DNA of 64,000 bases, taken from positions 140,001-204,000 of the forward strand of contig CACGXV010000002.1 of assembly GCA_902577075.1 (NCBI GenBank), given 5' to 3'. Source of the stretch: an uncultured Pelagibacteraceae bacterium (GTDB lineage Bacteria; Pseudomonadota; Alphaproteobacteria; Pelagibacterales; Pelagibacteraceae). Numbering within the stretch: position 1 is the first letter of the stretch; each line of letters starts with the position of its first letter. Below the pieces are notes generated by a model that saw only the letters and a list, made by a program, of their open reading frames with translations, made no database searches and had not been told where the DNA came from. The position numbers were made by a program, and so were the translations under genes. Positions 29,228-37,465 of the stretch are shown here, piece by piece.

Positions 29228-30553
29228 ATGGAAAATAGCATAATCATAAAAGATAAAATAAATAACTATAACAAAATAATAAAAGTTAGTTCAGATAAGA
29301 GTATTTCAATAAGGACAATATTGCTTGCATCACAAGCAGTTGGGATTTCGAGAATATCAAACCTTTTAGAGTCTGAAGATGTTTTAAATGCAATAAAATC
29401 AATTAAAAAACTTGGAATCAAATGTAAGAAAGTAAATAATATTTATTATATTCATGGATTTGGATTAAATGGATTTATAGAAAGAAAAAGCGTAACTATT
29501 GATGCAGGTAATTCTGGTACATTAGCAAGATTAATACTTGGTTTACTTATAAAATCTAAAACAAAAGTAAAATTAATTGGAGATAATAGTTTATCGAAAA
29601 GAGATTTTTCAAGAGTTATAAAACCCCTAAGAATGTTTGGTGCAAATGTAAAATCCAAAAATAACTTACTTCCAATAACAATATCAGGTACAGATTTTTT
29701 AAGACCGATAAATTATAATGAAAATATAGGCAGTGCTCAAGTTAAATCCTGCATAATACTTAGTGCACTAAATACACCTGGCAAGACTGAAATAAATTCA
29801 AAGATTTCAAGAAACCACACAGAATTAATGTTAAAATATTTAAAATATCCGATAAAAATTTATAAAAAAAAAGGATTCGATAAAATAATTATTGATGGAT
29901 TGAAACAATATAAGGCATTTGATTATAATGTGCCTGGTGATATTAGTTCTGCAGCTTTTTTTATTGTTTTGACACTTCTTTCAAAAAATTCAAAAATAAT
30001 AATTGAAAATATAAATGTAAATGAAAGTAGAATTGGAATAATCAAAATTTTAAATAAAATGGGAGCAGGAATAAAACTAAAGCAAAAAAGAAAATACCAA
30101 GGAGAAAAAATAGCGAATATACATGTCCAAAGTAAAAGTAAGCTAAAATCAATAATTTGTCCAAAAACGCTTAACAGTTCAGCAATTGATGAATTTTTAA
30201 TAATTTTTCTAGTTGCTGCAAAGGCTAAGGGAATTTCAAGATTTAAAGATTTAGGAGAAATGAACAAAAAAGAATCCAAAAGATTAGACTTAGCTGTAAA
30301 ATTTTTAAAATTAATTGGTATTAAAGTAAAGAGGATCAAAAATGATTTAAATATCTATGGTAATCCAAATTTAAATTTGTCAAAAAATTTTACCATGAAG
30401 AATTTTTTAAAAGATCATAGAATTTTTTTTCTATCTTGTATTGCAGCGTTAACCTTGGGTGGAAATTGGAGAATTTATGATAAAAAAAGTGCAAATACAT
30501 CATTTCCTAAGTTTTTGAAAATTTTAAGAACAATTGGGGCTAAAATAAATTGA
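29228..30553 (+). CDS. aroA: 3-phosphoshikimate 1-carboxyvinyltransferase (EPSP synthase)
   Basis: Joins shikimate-3-phosphate and PEP in the shikimate pathway. The 441-aa protein has DKSISIRTI (23-31; canonical DKSISHR), the active-site GNSGTLARL near 97, PGDISSAAFF near 240 and the lysine/arginine pair in KKESKRLDLA near 340. These place it with bacterial EPSP synthases. It precedes cmk with a 4-bp overlap, the order aroA-cmk-rpsA-ihfB being common in Proteobacteria. Confidence 0.95.
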   Translation: MENSIIIKDKINNYNKIIKVSSDKSISIRTILLASQAVGISRISNLLESEDVLNAIKSIKKLGIKCKKVNNIYYIHGFGLNGFIERKSVTIDAGNSGTLARLILGLLIKSKTKVKLIGDNSLSKRDFSRVIKPLRMFGANVKSKNNLLPITISGTDFLRPINYNENIGSAQVKSCIILSALNTPGKTEINSKISRNHTELMLKYLKYPIKIYKKKGFDKIIIDGLKQYKAFDYNVPGDISSAAFFIVLTLLSKNSKIIIENINVNESRIGIIKILNKMGAGIKLKQKRKYQGEKIANIHVQSKSKLKSIICPKTLNSSAIDEFLIIFLVAAKAKGISRFKDLGEMNKKESKRLDLAVKFLKLIGIKVKRIKNDLNIYGNPNLNLSKNFTMKNFLKDHRIFFLSCIAALTLGGNWRIYDKKSANTSFPKFLKILRTIGAKIN

Positions 30554-31206
30554 AAAAAAGAAAAAATATTATCACAGTGGCTATTGATTCACCTGCTGCG
30601 GCTGGAGCTGGAACACAAGCCAAATTAATAGCAAAAAATTATAATTTATTTTATTTAGATACTGGAAAGATTTACAGATATATAGGTAAATTGAAATTAG
30701 AAGATAGTAAAAAGTTTAATTATAAATTTATTAAAAGAAAAATTAATGATTTAAAAATGATTTATTTAAAAAATAAGTCATTGTTATCAAATGAAGTTGC
30801 TGTCTCAGCATCAATAATTGCCAAAGATAGAAAAATAAGAAACATAGTTCATAAATTTCAGCAAAATTGTGCATATAACCCTCCAAAAAAATTTAGAGGA
30901 TCTGTATTAGATGGAAGAGATATTACATCAATTCAAGTAAAAGATGCTATGTTTAAATTCTATATTACTGCAAATGTTGAGGAAAGAGCAAGAAGACGAT
31001 TTTCTGAATATAAAGATTTAAATAAAAAAATTAGTTACGCAGAGGTGCTTAAAAGCCTTAAAAAAAGGGATAAATCCGATAAAGAAAGAAAATTTGGACC
31101 ACTAAAAAAAACAAAAGATTCTATCTTGATTAATACTACTAAATTAAGTAAGAAAGCCTGCTTTAAAAAGATAAAAGCAATAATAGATAAAAAATTAAAT
31201 AGTTAA
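30550..31206 (+). CDS. cmk: (d)CMP kinase with an altered P-loop
   Basis: By context (aroA-cmk-rpsA) and by the fold it is cytidylate kinase, phosphorylating CMP and dCMP. At 218 aa it has normal length, with YLDTGKIYR, LDGRDI and RRRF segments in the usual order. The phosphate-binding loop, normally GPxxSGKGT, reads SPAAAGAGT (14-22): the Walker lysine is Ala20 and the first Gly is Ser14. Such a change would normally cripple an NMP kinase, so it is either compensated (Lys25 is near) or the catalysis has changed. The start is TTG in TTGA, overlapping the aroA stop. Confidence 0.88.
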   Translation: MKKRKNIITVAIDSPAAAGAGTQAKLIAKNYNLFYLDTGKIYRYIGKLKLEDSKKFNYKFIKRKINDLKMIYLKNKSLLSNEVAVSASIIAKDRKIRNIVHKFQQNCAYNPPKKFRGSVLDGRDITSIQVKDAMFKFYITANVEERARRRFSEYKDLNKKISYAEVLKSLKKRDKSDKERKFGPLKKTKDSILINTTKLSKKACFKKIKAIIDKKLNS

Positions 31207-32948
31207 TGGAAATTTATAAAGAATTAACAAGCCCCGCTTCGCAACAATTTGAAAAATTACTAAATAGTCAGCTATCCAAAAACAAGATTGAGGAAGGTAA
31301 AATAATTGAAGGTAAGGTAACTAAGATAACAAATAAATACATTTTTTTGTTTATTCCTGGCTTGAAAAGTGAACCTGTAATTGATGTTAACGAAGCAAAA
31401 ATGATAGGTATCGGTGATGAAATAAAAGAAGGAACTCCAATTTCTGTCTTGCTTGAAAAAATTGAAGATAAAAATGGTGATGTAATAGTATCTGCACAAA
31501 AAGCACAAAAAATAAAAGGCTGGAATAAATTAGTAAAATGTTACGAAAATAATGAACTTATTAACGGAAAAATTACTCAAAAAACCAAAGGTGGTGTAAT
31601 TGTTGAACACATAGAAACAGGATCACTTATGTTTTGTCCTGGGTCTCAAATATCGGATAAACCAATTAAGAACATTGACCATCTAATTGGAGTGGAGCAA
31701 AAATTCGCTCTAATAAAACTCGATATGGTTAGAGGAAATAGCGTAGTGTCTAGAAGACAAGTTGTTTCTTCAAGTAAAAAAGAGGATAAAGTCAAAATTA
31801 TCGAGAAGTTTAAAATTGGTGATATTATTAAAGATGCAGTTGTAAAAGGATATTCATCATTTGGTTGCTTTTTTGAGGTAACTACACCTGAGGGAACAAT
31901 AGATACTCTGTGTCATTTACAGGAGATAAGTTATAGTAGAGTAAATCATCCAGACGAAATATTTAATATTGGTGAAAAACATGATCTTAAAATAATTTCA
32001 ATAGATATGGATAAATTACAAGTTGGATGCTCTATAAAACAACTGTCTCCTGATCCGTTTGAACATATTTCGAACTATCAAATTGGTAGTCAATACAAAG
32101 TTAAAGTTGTAAAAATTACAGATTATGGATGTTTTTGTGAGTTAGAAGCAGGCTTAAGTACGCTTCTTCACAGTAGTGAAATAAGCTGGACTAAAAAAAA
32201 TATATCTCCTAAAAAATTTTTTAATGTCGGAGACCAAATAGATTGTGTTATTACAGAAATTGATAAAGAAAAAAGACGAGTTGCAATTTCTCATAGATTA
32301 ACAAAAGAAAATCCTTACTCTAAGCTAGAAAATACTTATCCGGTGGGATCAGATATTGAAGGAGTAGTAAGTAACTCTAATGAATATGCTATTTATCTTA
32401 AGTTAGCTGACTTCGATATTGATGGTTTTTTGCACTCAAATGACCTTTCTTTTACAGGAAACCCTGAGGAAGAATTAAAAAAATATAAAAAGGGTGATAA
32501 GTTAAAAGTCAAAGTACTAGAAATAAAAAAATCCGAACAAAAAGTAAGAGTAGGCTTAAAACAGTTACAAAAAGATCCTTTTGATTGGTTTAAGGATAAA
32601 AAAGTTAATGATGCAATTACAGTAAAAGTAATTTCATCAGATAATAAAGGATTGTTAGTTAAGCCAGAAGGATGTGAAGTTGAAACATTGATAAAGAAAT
32701 CTCAAATAGCAATGAGCGCATCTGATGCAAGACCCTCGCGTTTTGTAGGAGGTGAAAGAATTGATGCAGCAATAGCTGACTTAAATTTTGAAAAAAGAAA
32801 GATATCTTTAAGTATTAAACTACTTGAAGAAATTATGAATGAAAAAGCAATAAAGGAACATTCAAGCCCTTTAAGCGGAAAAAACCTTCCCTTCTCAACG
32901 CTATCTGAACAATTAGACGATAAAAAAAATAAAAAGGATACAGAATAA
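31206..32948 (+). CDS. rpsA: 30S ribosomal protein S1
   Basis: S1 binds mRNA and brings it to the small subunit, which matters where leaders are short and Shine-Dalgarno sequences weak, as here. The 580-aa protein is a string of about six S1/OB repeats, with typical strands such as GxFCELEAGLSTLLHSSEIS recognisable near residue 305. The C-terminal tail is lysine-rich. The ATG overlaps the cmk stop by one base. No separate promoter region exists upstream. Confidence 0.96.
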   Translation: MEIYKELTSPASQQFEKLLNSQLSKNKIEEGKIIEGKVTKITNKYIFLFIPGLKSEPVIDVNEAKMIGIGDEIKEGTPISVLLEKIEDKNGDVIVSAQKAQKIKGWNKLVKCYENNELINGKITQKTKGGVIVEHIETGSLMFCPGSQISDKPIKNIDHLIGVEQKFALIKLDMVRGNSVVSRRQVVSSSKKEDKVKIIEKFKIGDIIKDAVVKGYSSFGCFFEVTTPEGTIDTLCHLQEISYSRVNHPDEIFNIGEKHDLKIISIDMDKLQVGCSIKQLSPDPFEHISNYQIGSQYKVKVVKITDYGCFCELEAGLSTLLHSSEISWTKKNISPKKFFNVGDQIDCVITEIDKEKRRVAISHRLTKENPYSKLENTYPVGSDIEGVVSNSNEYAIYLKLADFDIDGFLHSNDLSFTGNPEEELKKYKKGDKLKVKVLEIKKSEQKVRVGLKQLQKDPFDWFKDKKVNDAITVKVISSDNKGLLVKPEGCEVETLIKKSQIAMSASDARPSRFVGGERIDAAIADLNFEKRKISLSIKLLEEIMNEKAIKEHSSPLSGKNLPFSTLSEQLDDKKNKKDTE

Positions 32949-32951
32949 AAA

Positions 32952-33242
32952 TTGACATTTGTAAAGTCAGATTTAATCAAAGAATTAGCTAAAAATTACC
33001 CCAATTTTTTAAAAAAAGATTTAACTAAACTTTTTGACATAATGATTTATGAGATAAAAGAGTCTTTAAAAAGAGGTGAGAGAGTAGAGTTAAGAGATGT
33101 ATTTACAATTGAACCGAGAATTCAAAAAGCTCGAATTTCAAGGAATCCAAAAACTAATGAGCAAGTGAATACTCCTGAGAAAAAAGCAATTTTATTTAAA
33201 ATTTCTAAAGAGTGGTCAAAAATAATTAATGAAAAAAAATAA
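32952..33242 (+). CDS. ihfB: Integration host factor subunit beta (HU/IHF family)
   Basis: A 96-aa DNA-bending protein; IHF shapes nucleoid and promoter DNA. The family segment RVELRDVFTIEPRIQKARISRNPKTNEQVNTPEKK spans residues about 44-78, with the intercalating proline near the RNPKT turn. The beta subunit assignment follows its position after rpsA, the standard ihfB location. The start is TTG. It overlaps pyrF by 14 bp. Confidence 0.92.
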   Translation: MTFVKSDLIKELAKNYPNFLKKDLTKLFDIMIYEIKESLKRGERVELRDVFTIEPRIQKARISRNPKTNEQVNTPEKKAILFKISKEWSKIINEKK

Positions 33243-33900
33243 AATATTTATTGCCTGCGATAGTAAAAATATTAATAAAATTAAAGAAATCATCAAAAAA
33301 ACTAGAAATTCTAAATTAAAAATTGGTTATAAGTTTGGGTTAGAATTTTTAAATTCAAAAAATGGTAGAAATTTTATTAACAAAATTAAAAATAAAATTA
33401 CATTTGGCGACTATAAATTATCTGATATTCCAAACACTAGTTCCTCAACAATCAAAGCTGTTAGAGATTTGAGATTTAATTATTTAACAATTCATATTAA
33501 TTCTGGATTACAAGCTCTAAGGGCTGCTAAAAAAGTTTCAGGAAAAACAAAATTAATTGGTGTAACTGTTCTGACTTCTTTAGATAACAAATCATTAAAA
33601 GAGATTGGTTTTAATAAGAGTTTAAAAAATATAGTGTTGCAGCAAGCAAAATTAGCAAATAAAGCAAACCTAGATGCTATTGTATGTAGTCCACAGGAAG
33701 TAAGTATAGTTAAAAAAGTTTTTAAAAAAGAGATAATAACGCCTGGTATAAGATTCAATTCAAAATCAAATGATCAAAAGAGAGTAATGACTCCAAAAGA
33801 AGCATACAAAAATGGATCTGACTGGTTAGTAATTGGAAGGCCCATTACAAAAGGAAATATTAAAAAAAACCTTCAAAATTTAATTAATCATTTGAGATAA
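33229..33900 (+). CDS. pyrF: Orotidine 5'-phosphate decarboxylase
   Basis: Final step of UMP synthesis. The 223-aa protein keeps the catalytic D-x-K-x-x-D array (GDYKLSDIPNT near residues 63-73), a later INSG motif near residue 87 and the phosphate-binding ending with ITPGIRF and VIGRPITK. Residues outside these motifs are strongly Lys/Asn-shifted by AT bias. The stop overlaps the trpF start by one base. Confidence 0.93.
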   Translation: MKKNKIFIACDSKNINKIKEIIKKTRNSKLKIGYKFGLEFLNSKNGRNFINKIKNKITFGDYKLSDIPNTSSSTIKAVRDLRFNYLTIHINSGLQALRAAKKVSGKTKLIGVTVLTSLDNKSLKEIGFNKSLKNIVLQQAKLANKANLDAIVCSPQEVSIVKKVFKKEIITPGIRFNSKSNDQKRVMTPKEAYKNGSDWLVIGRPITKGNIKKNLQNLINHLR

Positions 33901-34514
33901 TGTTTAAAGGTATAAAAATTTGTGGGGTCTCAGATCTTGAGACATTAAAGTTTATTATAGATCATAAATTTCCTCCAAAATTTATAGGTTTTATAACCAA
34001 TTACAAAAAAAGTAAGAGATACGTTGAAAATAATGACCTAGAGAAGTTGTTAAAAATAGAAAAAAAAAATATAAATTTTGTATCTGTTCTTGTAAATCCA
34101 AATAATGAAGAATTGGAGAAAATAAAGAATTTTAATTTTGATTATTATCAATTGTATGATGTGGGTCCAGAAAGAACAAAAGAAATAAAAAAAAAATATG
34201 AAATAAAGATTATTACGGCCCTGACAATAGATAAAGAAAGCGATGTTGAAGAGTATAAAAATTATATTGATACTGCCGATATAGTTCTTTTTGATGGAAA
34301 AGGGTATGAAAAATCAATAGGGTTTGATCATAAGTTGTTAAATAAACTACCTAATTCCCTAAATAAAATGATTGCTGGAAATATAAAAATAGATGATATT
34401 CCAACCTTTAAAAATAAAGATTTCTATGTAGACTTAAGTGGTGCATTAGAAGATGGAAAAGGTAAGAAAGATATTAAAAAAATTAATAAATTGTTAAATT
34501 TTTCAAATTTATGA
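33900..34514 (+). CDS. trpF: Phosphoribosylanthranilate isomerase
   Basis: Rearranges phosphoribosylanthranilate in tryptophan synthesis. The 204-aa beta/alpha barrel has the N-terminal KICGVSDLET with the catalytic Cys (residue 8), a central ALTIDKESD strand, the catalytic Asp in the VLFDGKG segment near residue 129, and the C-terminal phosphate-binding DLSGALEDGKGKKD. It begins the trpF-trpB-trpA run, each gene overlapping the next. Confidence 0.92.
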   Translation: MFKGIKICGVSDLETLKFIIDHKFPPKFIGFITNYKKSKRYVENNDLEKLLKIEKKNINFVSVLVNPNNEELEKIKNFNFDYYQLYDVGPERTKEIKKKYEIKIITALTIDKESDVEEYKNYIDTADIVLFDGKGYEKSIGFDHKLLNKLPNSLNKMIAGNIKIDDIPTFKNKDFYVDLSGALEDGKGKKDIKKINKLLNFSNL

Positions 34515-35755
34515 AATTAAAAAAAAGAATACCTGTTATAGATCAGGGAGACAAATTTGGGTTTTGGGGTGGCAAATTTGGTGGTAATTTTGTGCCCGAG
34601 ACTCTTAAAAAACCTATCGAAGATTTAGAAAGTCAATTTAATAAATTGAAAAATGATAAAAAATTTATTTATGAAAGAGATAAGTATTTCAAAAATTGGA
34701 TTGGTGTGCCGACAAGATTTATTAAATTAAATAATTTAACAACATATATTGGTGGAGCACAAATCTGGTCAAAAGTTGTATCTGATGCAAATGGAGGTGC
34801 TCATAAAATATATAATGCTACAGTTCATTGTCTATTAGCAAAAAGATCAGGAAAAAAAGTAATTATCGGTGATACTGGTGCAGGCTATGCTGGCAAAATG
34901 TTAAGTATGGCTGCTAAAAAATTTGGATTGAAATGTAAAATATTTATGGGAGCAAAAGATATTGAGAGGCAACAGCCAAATGTTAGGGCTATGAAAAAAA
35001 ATGGAGCAGATGTTATACCTGTATATTCGGGAAGTCAGACACTTGTAGATGCAGTATCTGAGTGTATGAGATATTGGGTTGCTAATTGTGATACAACTGC
35101 AATGTGTGTCGGTAGTACAGTCGGTCCTGCAATTTTTGTTCGTATATGTGGATGGAGTACTAGCCAAATTTCTAGGGAGCTTAAAAGACAATTATTAGAT
35201 GAATTTGGTGCGATTCCAAAAAAACTTAAATTATATAATTGTGTTGGAGGAGGTTCATCAAGTTTTGGTTTTTGGAACGAATTTATGGATTATGATAAAA
35301 AACAAGTTGAATTTATTGGAGTAGAGGCTGGAGGTCCTTCTAAAAGTAAAAAGCACGCTGCCCCTCTCACATATGGATCTAAAATTGGAATACTTCATGG
35401 GGCCGCACAGTATGTTAACCAGAATAGTGATGGTCAGATTGAAGAAACTGAATCTATTTCTGCAGGTCTTGATTATCCAGGGATATCTCCTTTACACTGT
35501 TTTTTAAAAGATGCTAAAAGAGCCAGATACACAGCTGCTAGTGATGAAGAGGCCTTGAAAGCTTATCAGATAGTTACAAAGTATGAAAATTTAAGGCCCT
35601 CACTTGAACCAAGCCATGCATTTTCAGTTGCAATTAAAGAAGCTAAAAAACTTAGCAAAGATACAATTGTGGTTATTAATAGTTGTGGTGATGCTTACAA
35701 GGACAAGAAAATTTTGGAAAAAAAATTAGGAAAGAAGTATGACAAATCCAATTAA
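34511..35755 (+). CDS. trpB: Tryptophan synthase beta chain, divergent
   Basis: By operon position and overall alignment this is TrpB, which joins indole with serine on PLP. The 414-aa protein keeps the Schiff-base lysine K99 in GGAHKI, the serine-phosphate loop VGGGSSS (245-251) and the C-terminal SAGLDYPG and LEPSHA motifs. The canonical ETGAGQHG, whose Glu (E109 in Salmonella) is catalytic, reads DTGAGYAG with Asp121. HPYPT is replaced by an IFVRICG stretch. It is not the separate TrpB2 type by motif or context. Activity is likely but the active site is unusual. Confidence 0.92.
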   Translation: MKLKKRIPVIDQGDKFGFWGGKFGGNFVPETLKKPIEDLESQFNKLKNDKKFIYERDKYFKNWIGVPTRFIKLNNLTTYIGGAQIWSKVVSDANGGAHKIYNATVHCLLAKRSGKKVIIGDTGAGYAGKMLSMAAKKFGLKCKIFMGAKDIERQQPNVRAMKKNGADVIPVYSGSQTLVDAVSECMRYWVANCDTTAMCVGSTVGPAIFVRICGWSTSQISRELKRQLLDEFGAIPKKLKLYNCVGGGSSSFGFWNEFMDYDKKQVEFIGVEAGGPSKSKKHAAPLTYGSKIGILHGAAQYVNQNSDGQIEETESISAGLDYPGISPLHCFLKDAKRARYTAASDEEALKAYQIVTKYENLRPSLEPSHAFSVAIKEAKKLSKDTIVVINSCGDAYKDKKILEKKLGKKYDKSN

Positions 35756-36539
35756 TCTTGCTTTTAAAAAAGCAAAAGAGGAAAAAAGACCAGCCTTGGT
35801 TACATACACCGTTGCTGGTGATAGTTCAAAAAAACAATCATTAGAAATATTAAAATCTATATCTAATTATGCAGATATTTTAGAGCTTGGTGTACCACAT
35901 AATACACCAGTAGCAGATGGAGGACAAATACAAACAAGCGCTTATAGAGCAATAAAAAATGGTATTAAAATGAATGATATATTTAAGATTGCAAGAGATT
36001 TCAAAAAAATTAAAAATTCGAAGCCAATAATTTTTATGGGATACTACAACATGATTTATCAATATGGTGAAAATAAGTTTATTAAAAATTGTAAGACATC
36101 AGGAGTTAATGGTCTTATAGTTGTTGATTTACCCTGGCCAGAAAATAAATTTTTTTCAAAAAAATGTAAAAAAAATTCAATTAATTTTATTCAATTATTA
36201 TCACCAACAACCTCAAAAAAAAGATTAAAGAGTATTACAAAAGATTCACATGATATGATTTATTACATAAGTATGTTATCTACTACTGGTGGCAAACTAA
36301 AAGTTTCTCCAAAAAGAATATTAAATAATTACTATAAGATTAAAAAGATAAGTCCAAAAAAAAACTGTGTTATCGGTTTTGGAATAACTGAAAAAACAAT
36401 ATCAAGTTTTAAAAAAGCCGATGGACTAGTTGTAGGAAGTCAAATTTGTAAAGAAATTACTAGAAGTTTAAACAATAGACAAAATCCTGTCATAAATGTA
36501 AGTAAGATGGTTAATAAATTAAAAAAAAAAATATCATGA
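35739..36539 (+). CDS. trpA: Tryptophan synthase alpha chain
   Basis: Cleaves indole-3-glycerol phosphate to indole and glyceraldehyde-3-P. The 266-aa TIM barrel keeps the catalytic Glu in LELGVP (residue about 49) and Asp in VADGGQIQ (about 60). The usual FSDP between them reads HNTP. Loop 6, usually SRxGVTG, reads SMLSTTG, losing the Arg that contacts the beta subunit in other species. These changes parallel those in TrpB, with which it overlaps by 17 bp. Confidence 0.93.
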   Translation: MTNPINLAFKKAKEEKRPALVTYTVAGDSSKKQSLEILKSISNYADILELGVPHNTPVADGGQIQTSAYRAIKNGIKMNDIFKIARDFKKIKNSKPIIFMGYYNMIYQYGENKFIKNCKTSGVNGLIVVDLPWPENKFFSKKCKKNSINFIQLLSPTTSKKRLKSITKDSHDMIYYISMLSTTGGKLKVSPKRILNNYYKIKKISPKKNCVIGFGITEKTISSFKKADGLVVGSQICKEITRSLNNRQNPVINVSKMVNKLKKKIS

Positions 36540-37465
36540 ATTGGCTTACAAAAGCAATCAGATTTGGAGAAAAAATAAAAAAGGTACTTCGTAAAAGACC
36601 TTCAAAAGAGGAAATCGCTAACTCTGACTGGACAAGTTGTTGTAAAGGACCAATATTAAAGAAAGATTTAGAAAATAATTTATGGGTTTGTGACCTTTGT
36701 GGAAAACACCATAGAATTAGTTGTAGACAAAGATTTGATATAATTTTTGGGAAAAACTTATATGAAATTTTAGAATCTCCAATACCAACAGAGGATCCAT
36801 TAAATTGGGTTGATACAAAATCTTACAAAGAAAGACTTAAGATAGCCAGAAAGAAAACAAATCAAAAATGTGCAGTTATGATTGCCAAGGGAAAAATAAA
36901 TGGAATTGAAGTTACTGCAGGTGCAATAAATTTTGATTTTATTGGTGGATCGGTTGGAGCTGCAGAAGGAGAGGCAATTATATATGGGGTGCAACATGCA
37001 ATCGATAATCAAACGCCTTATCTGTTCTTTCCTTGCGGTGGAGGCCAACGAATGTTTGAGTCTACAATTGCTTTGGCTAATATGACAAGAACAACGCTTG
37101 CAATAAATGAACTTAAAAATAATAATTTACCTTACATCGTGTGCTTTACTGATCCAACAGCAGGGGGTATTACAGCCTCTTTTGCAATGTTGGGAGATAT
37201 ACATCTTGCAGAACCTGGGTGTTTGATTGCTTTTGCAGGAAAGAGAGTAATACAGGCAACTGTTAAGGAAGAATTAAGCTCTGATTTTCAAACAGCGGAA
37301 TTTGTTGAAAAACATGGATTTGTAGACAGAGTAGTACAAAGAAAAGACTTACAAAAAGAAGTGGGTAACCTTCTCTCGATATTACTTAGAAAAAATTCTG
37401 ATATACATTTAGAAAATTTAAATGAAAATTCAGAATCTCATATCCAAACTAGAGAAGCATCATAA
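36536..37465 (+). CDS. accD: Acetyl-CoA carboxylase carboxyltransferase beta subunit
   Basis: Partner of AccA in malonyl-CoA formation. The 309-aa protein has the N-terminal zinc ribbon and the crotonase-fold carboxyltransferase with GGSVGAAEGEAI and FPCGGGQRM segments. The first zinc knuckle, normally CxxC, reads C35-C36-K37-G38, so only one properly spaced cysteine remains besides C36; the second knuckle C52-x-x-C55 is intact. The ATG overlaps the trpA stop (ATGA). It overlaps folC by 44 bp; the order trpA-accD-folC is usual in Proteobacteria. Confidence 0.95.
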   Translation: MNWLTKAIRFGEKIKKVLRKRPSKEEIANSDWTSCCKGPILKKDLENNLWVCDLCGKHHRISCRQRFDIIFGKNLYEILESPIPTEDPLNWVDTKSYKERLKIARKKTNQKCAVMIAKGKINGIEVTAGAINFDFIGGSVGAAEGEAIIYGVQHAIDNQTPYLFFPCGGGQRMFESTIALANMTRTTLAINELKNNNLPYIVCFTDPTAGGITASFAMLGDIHLAEPGCLIAFAGKRVIQATVKEELSSDFQTAEFVEKHGFVDRVVQRKDLQKEVGNLLSILLRKNSDIHLENLNENSESHIQTREAS

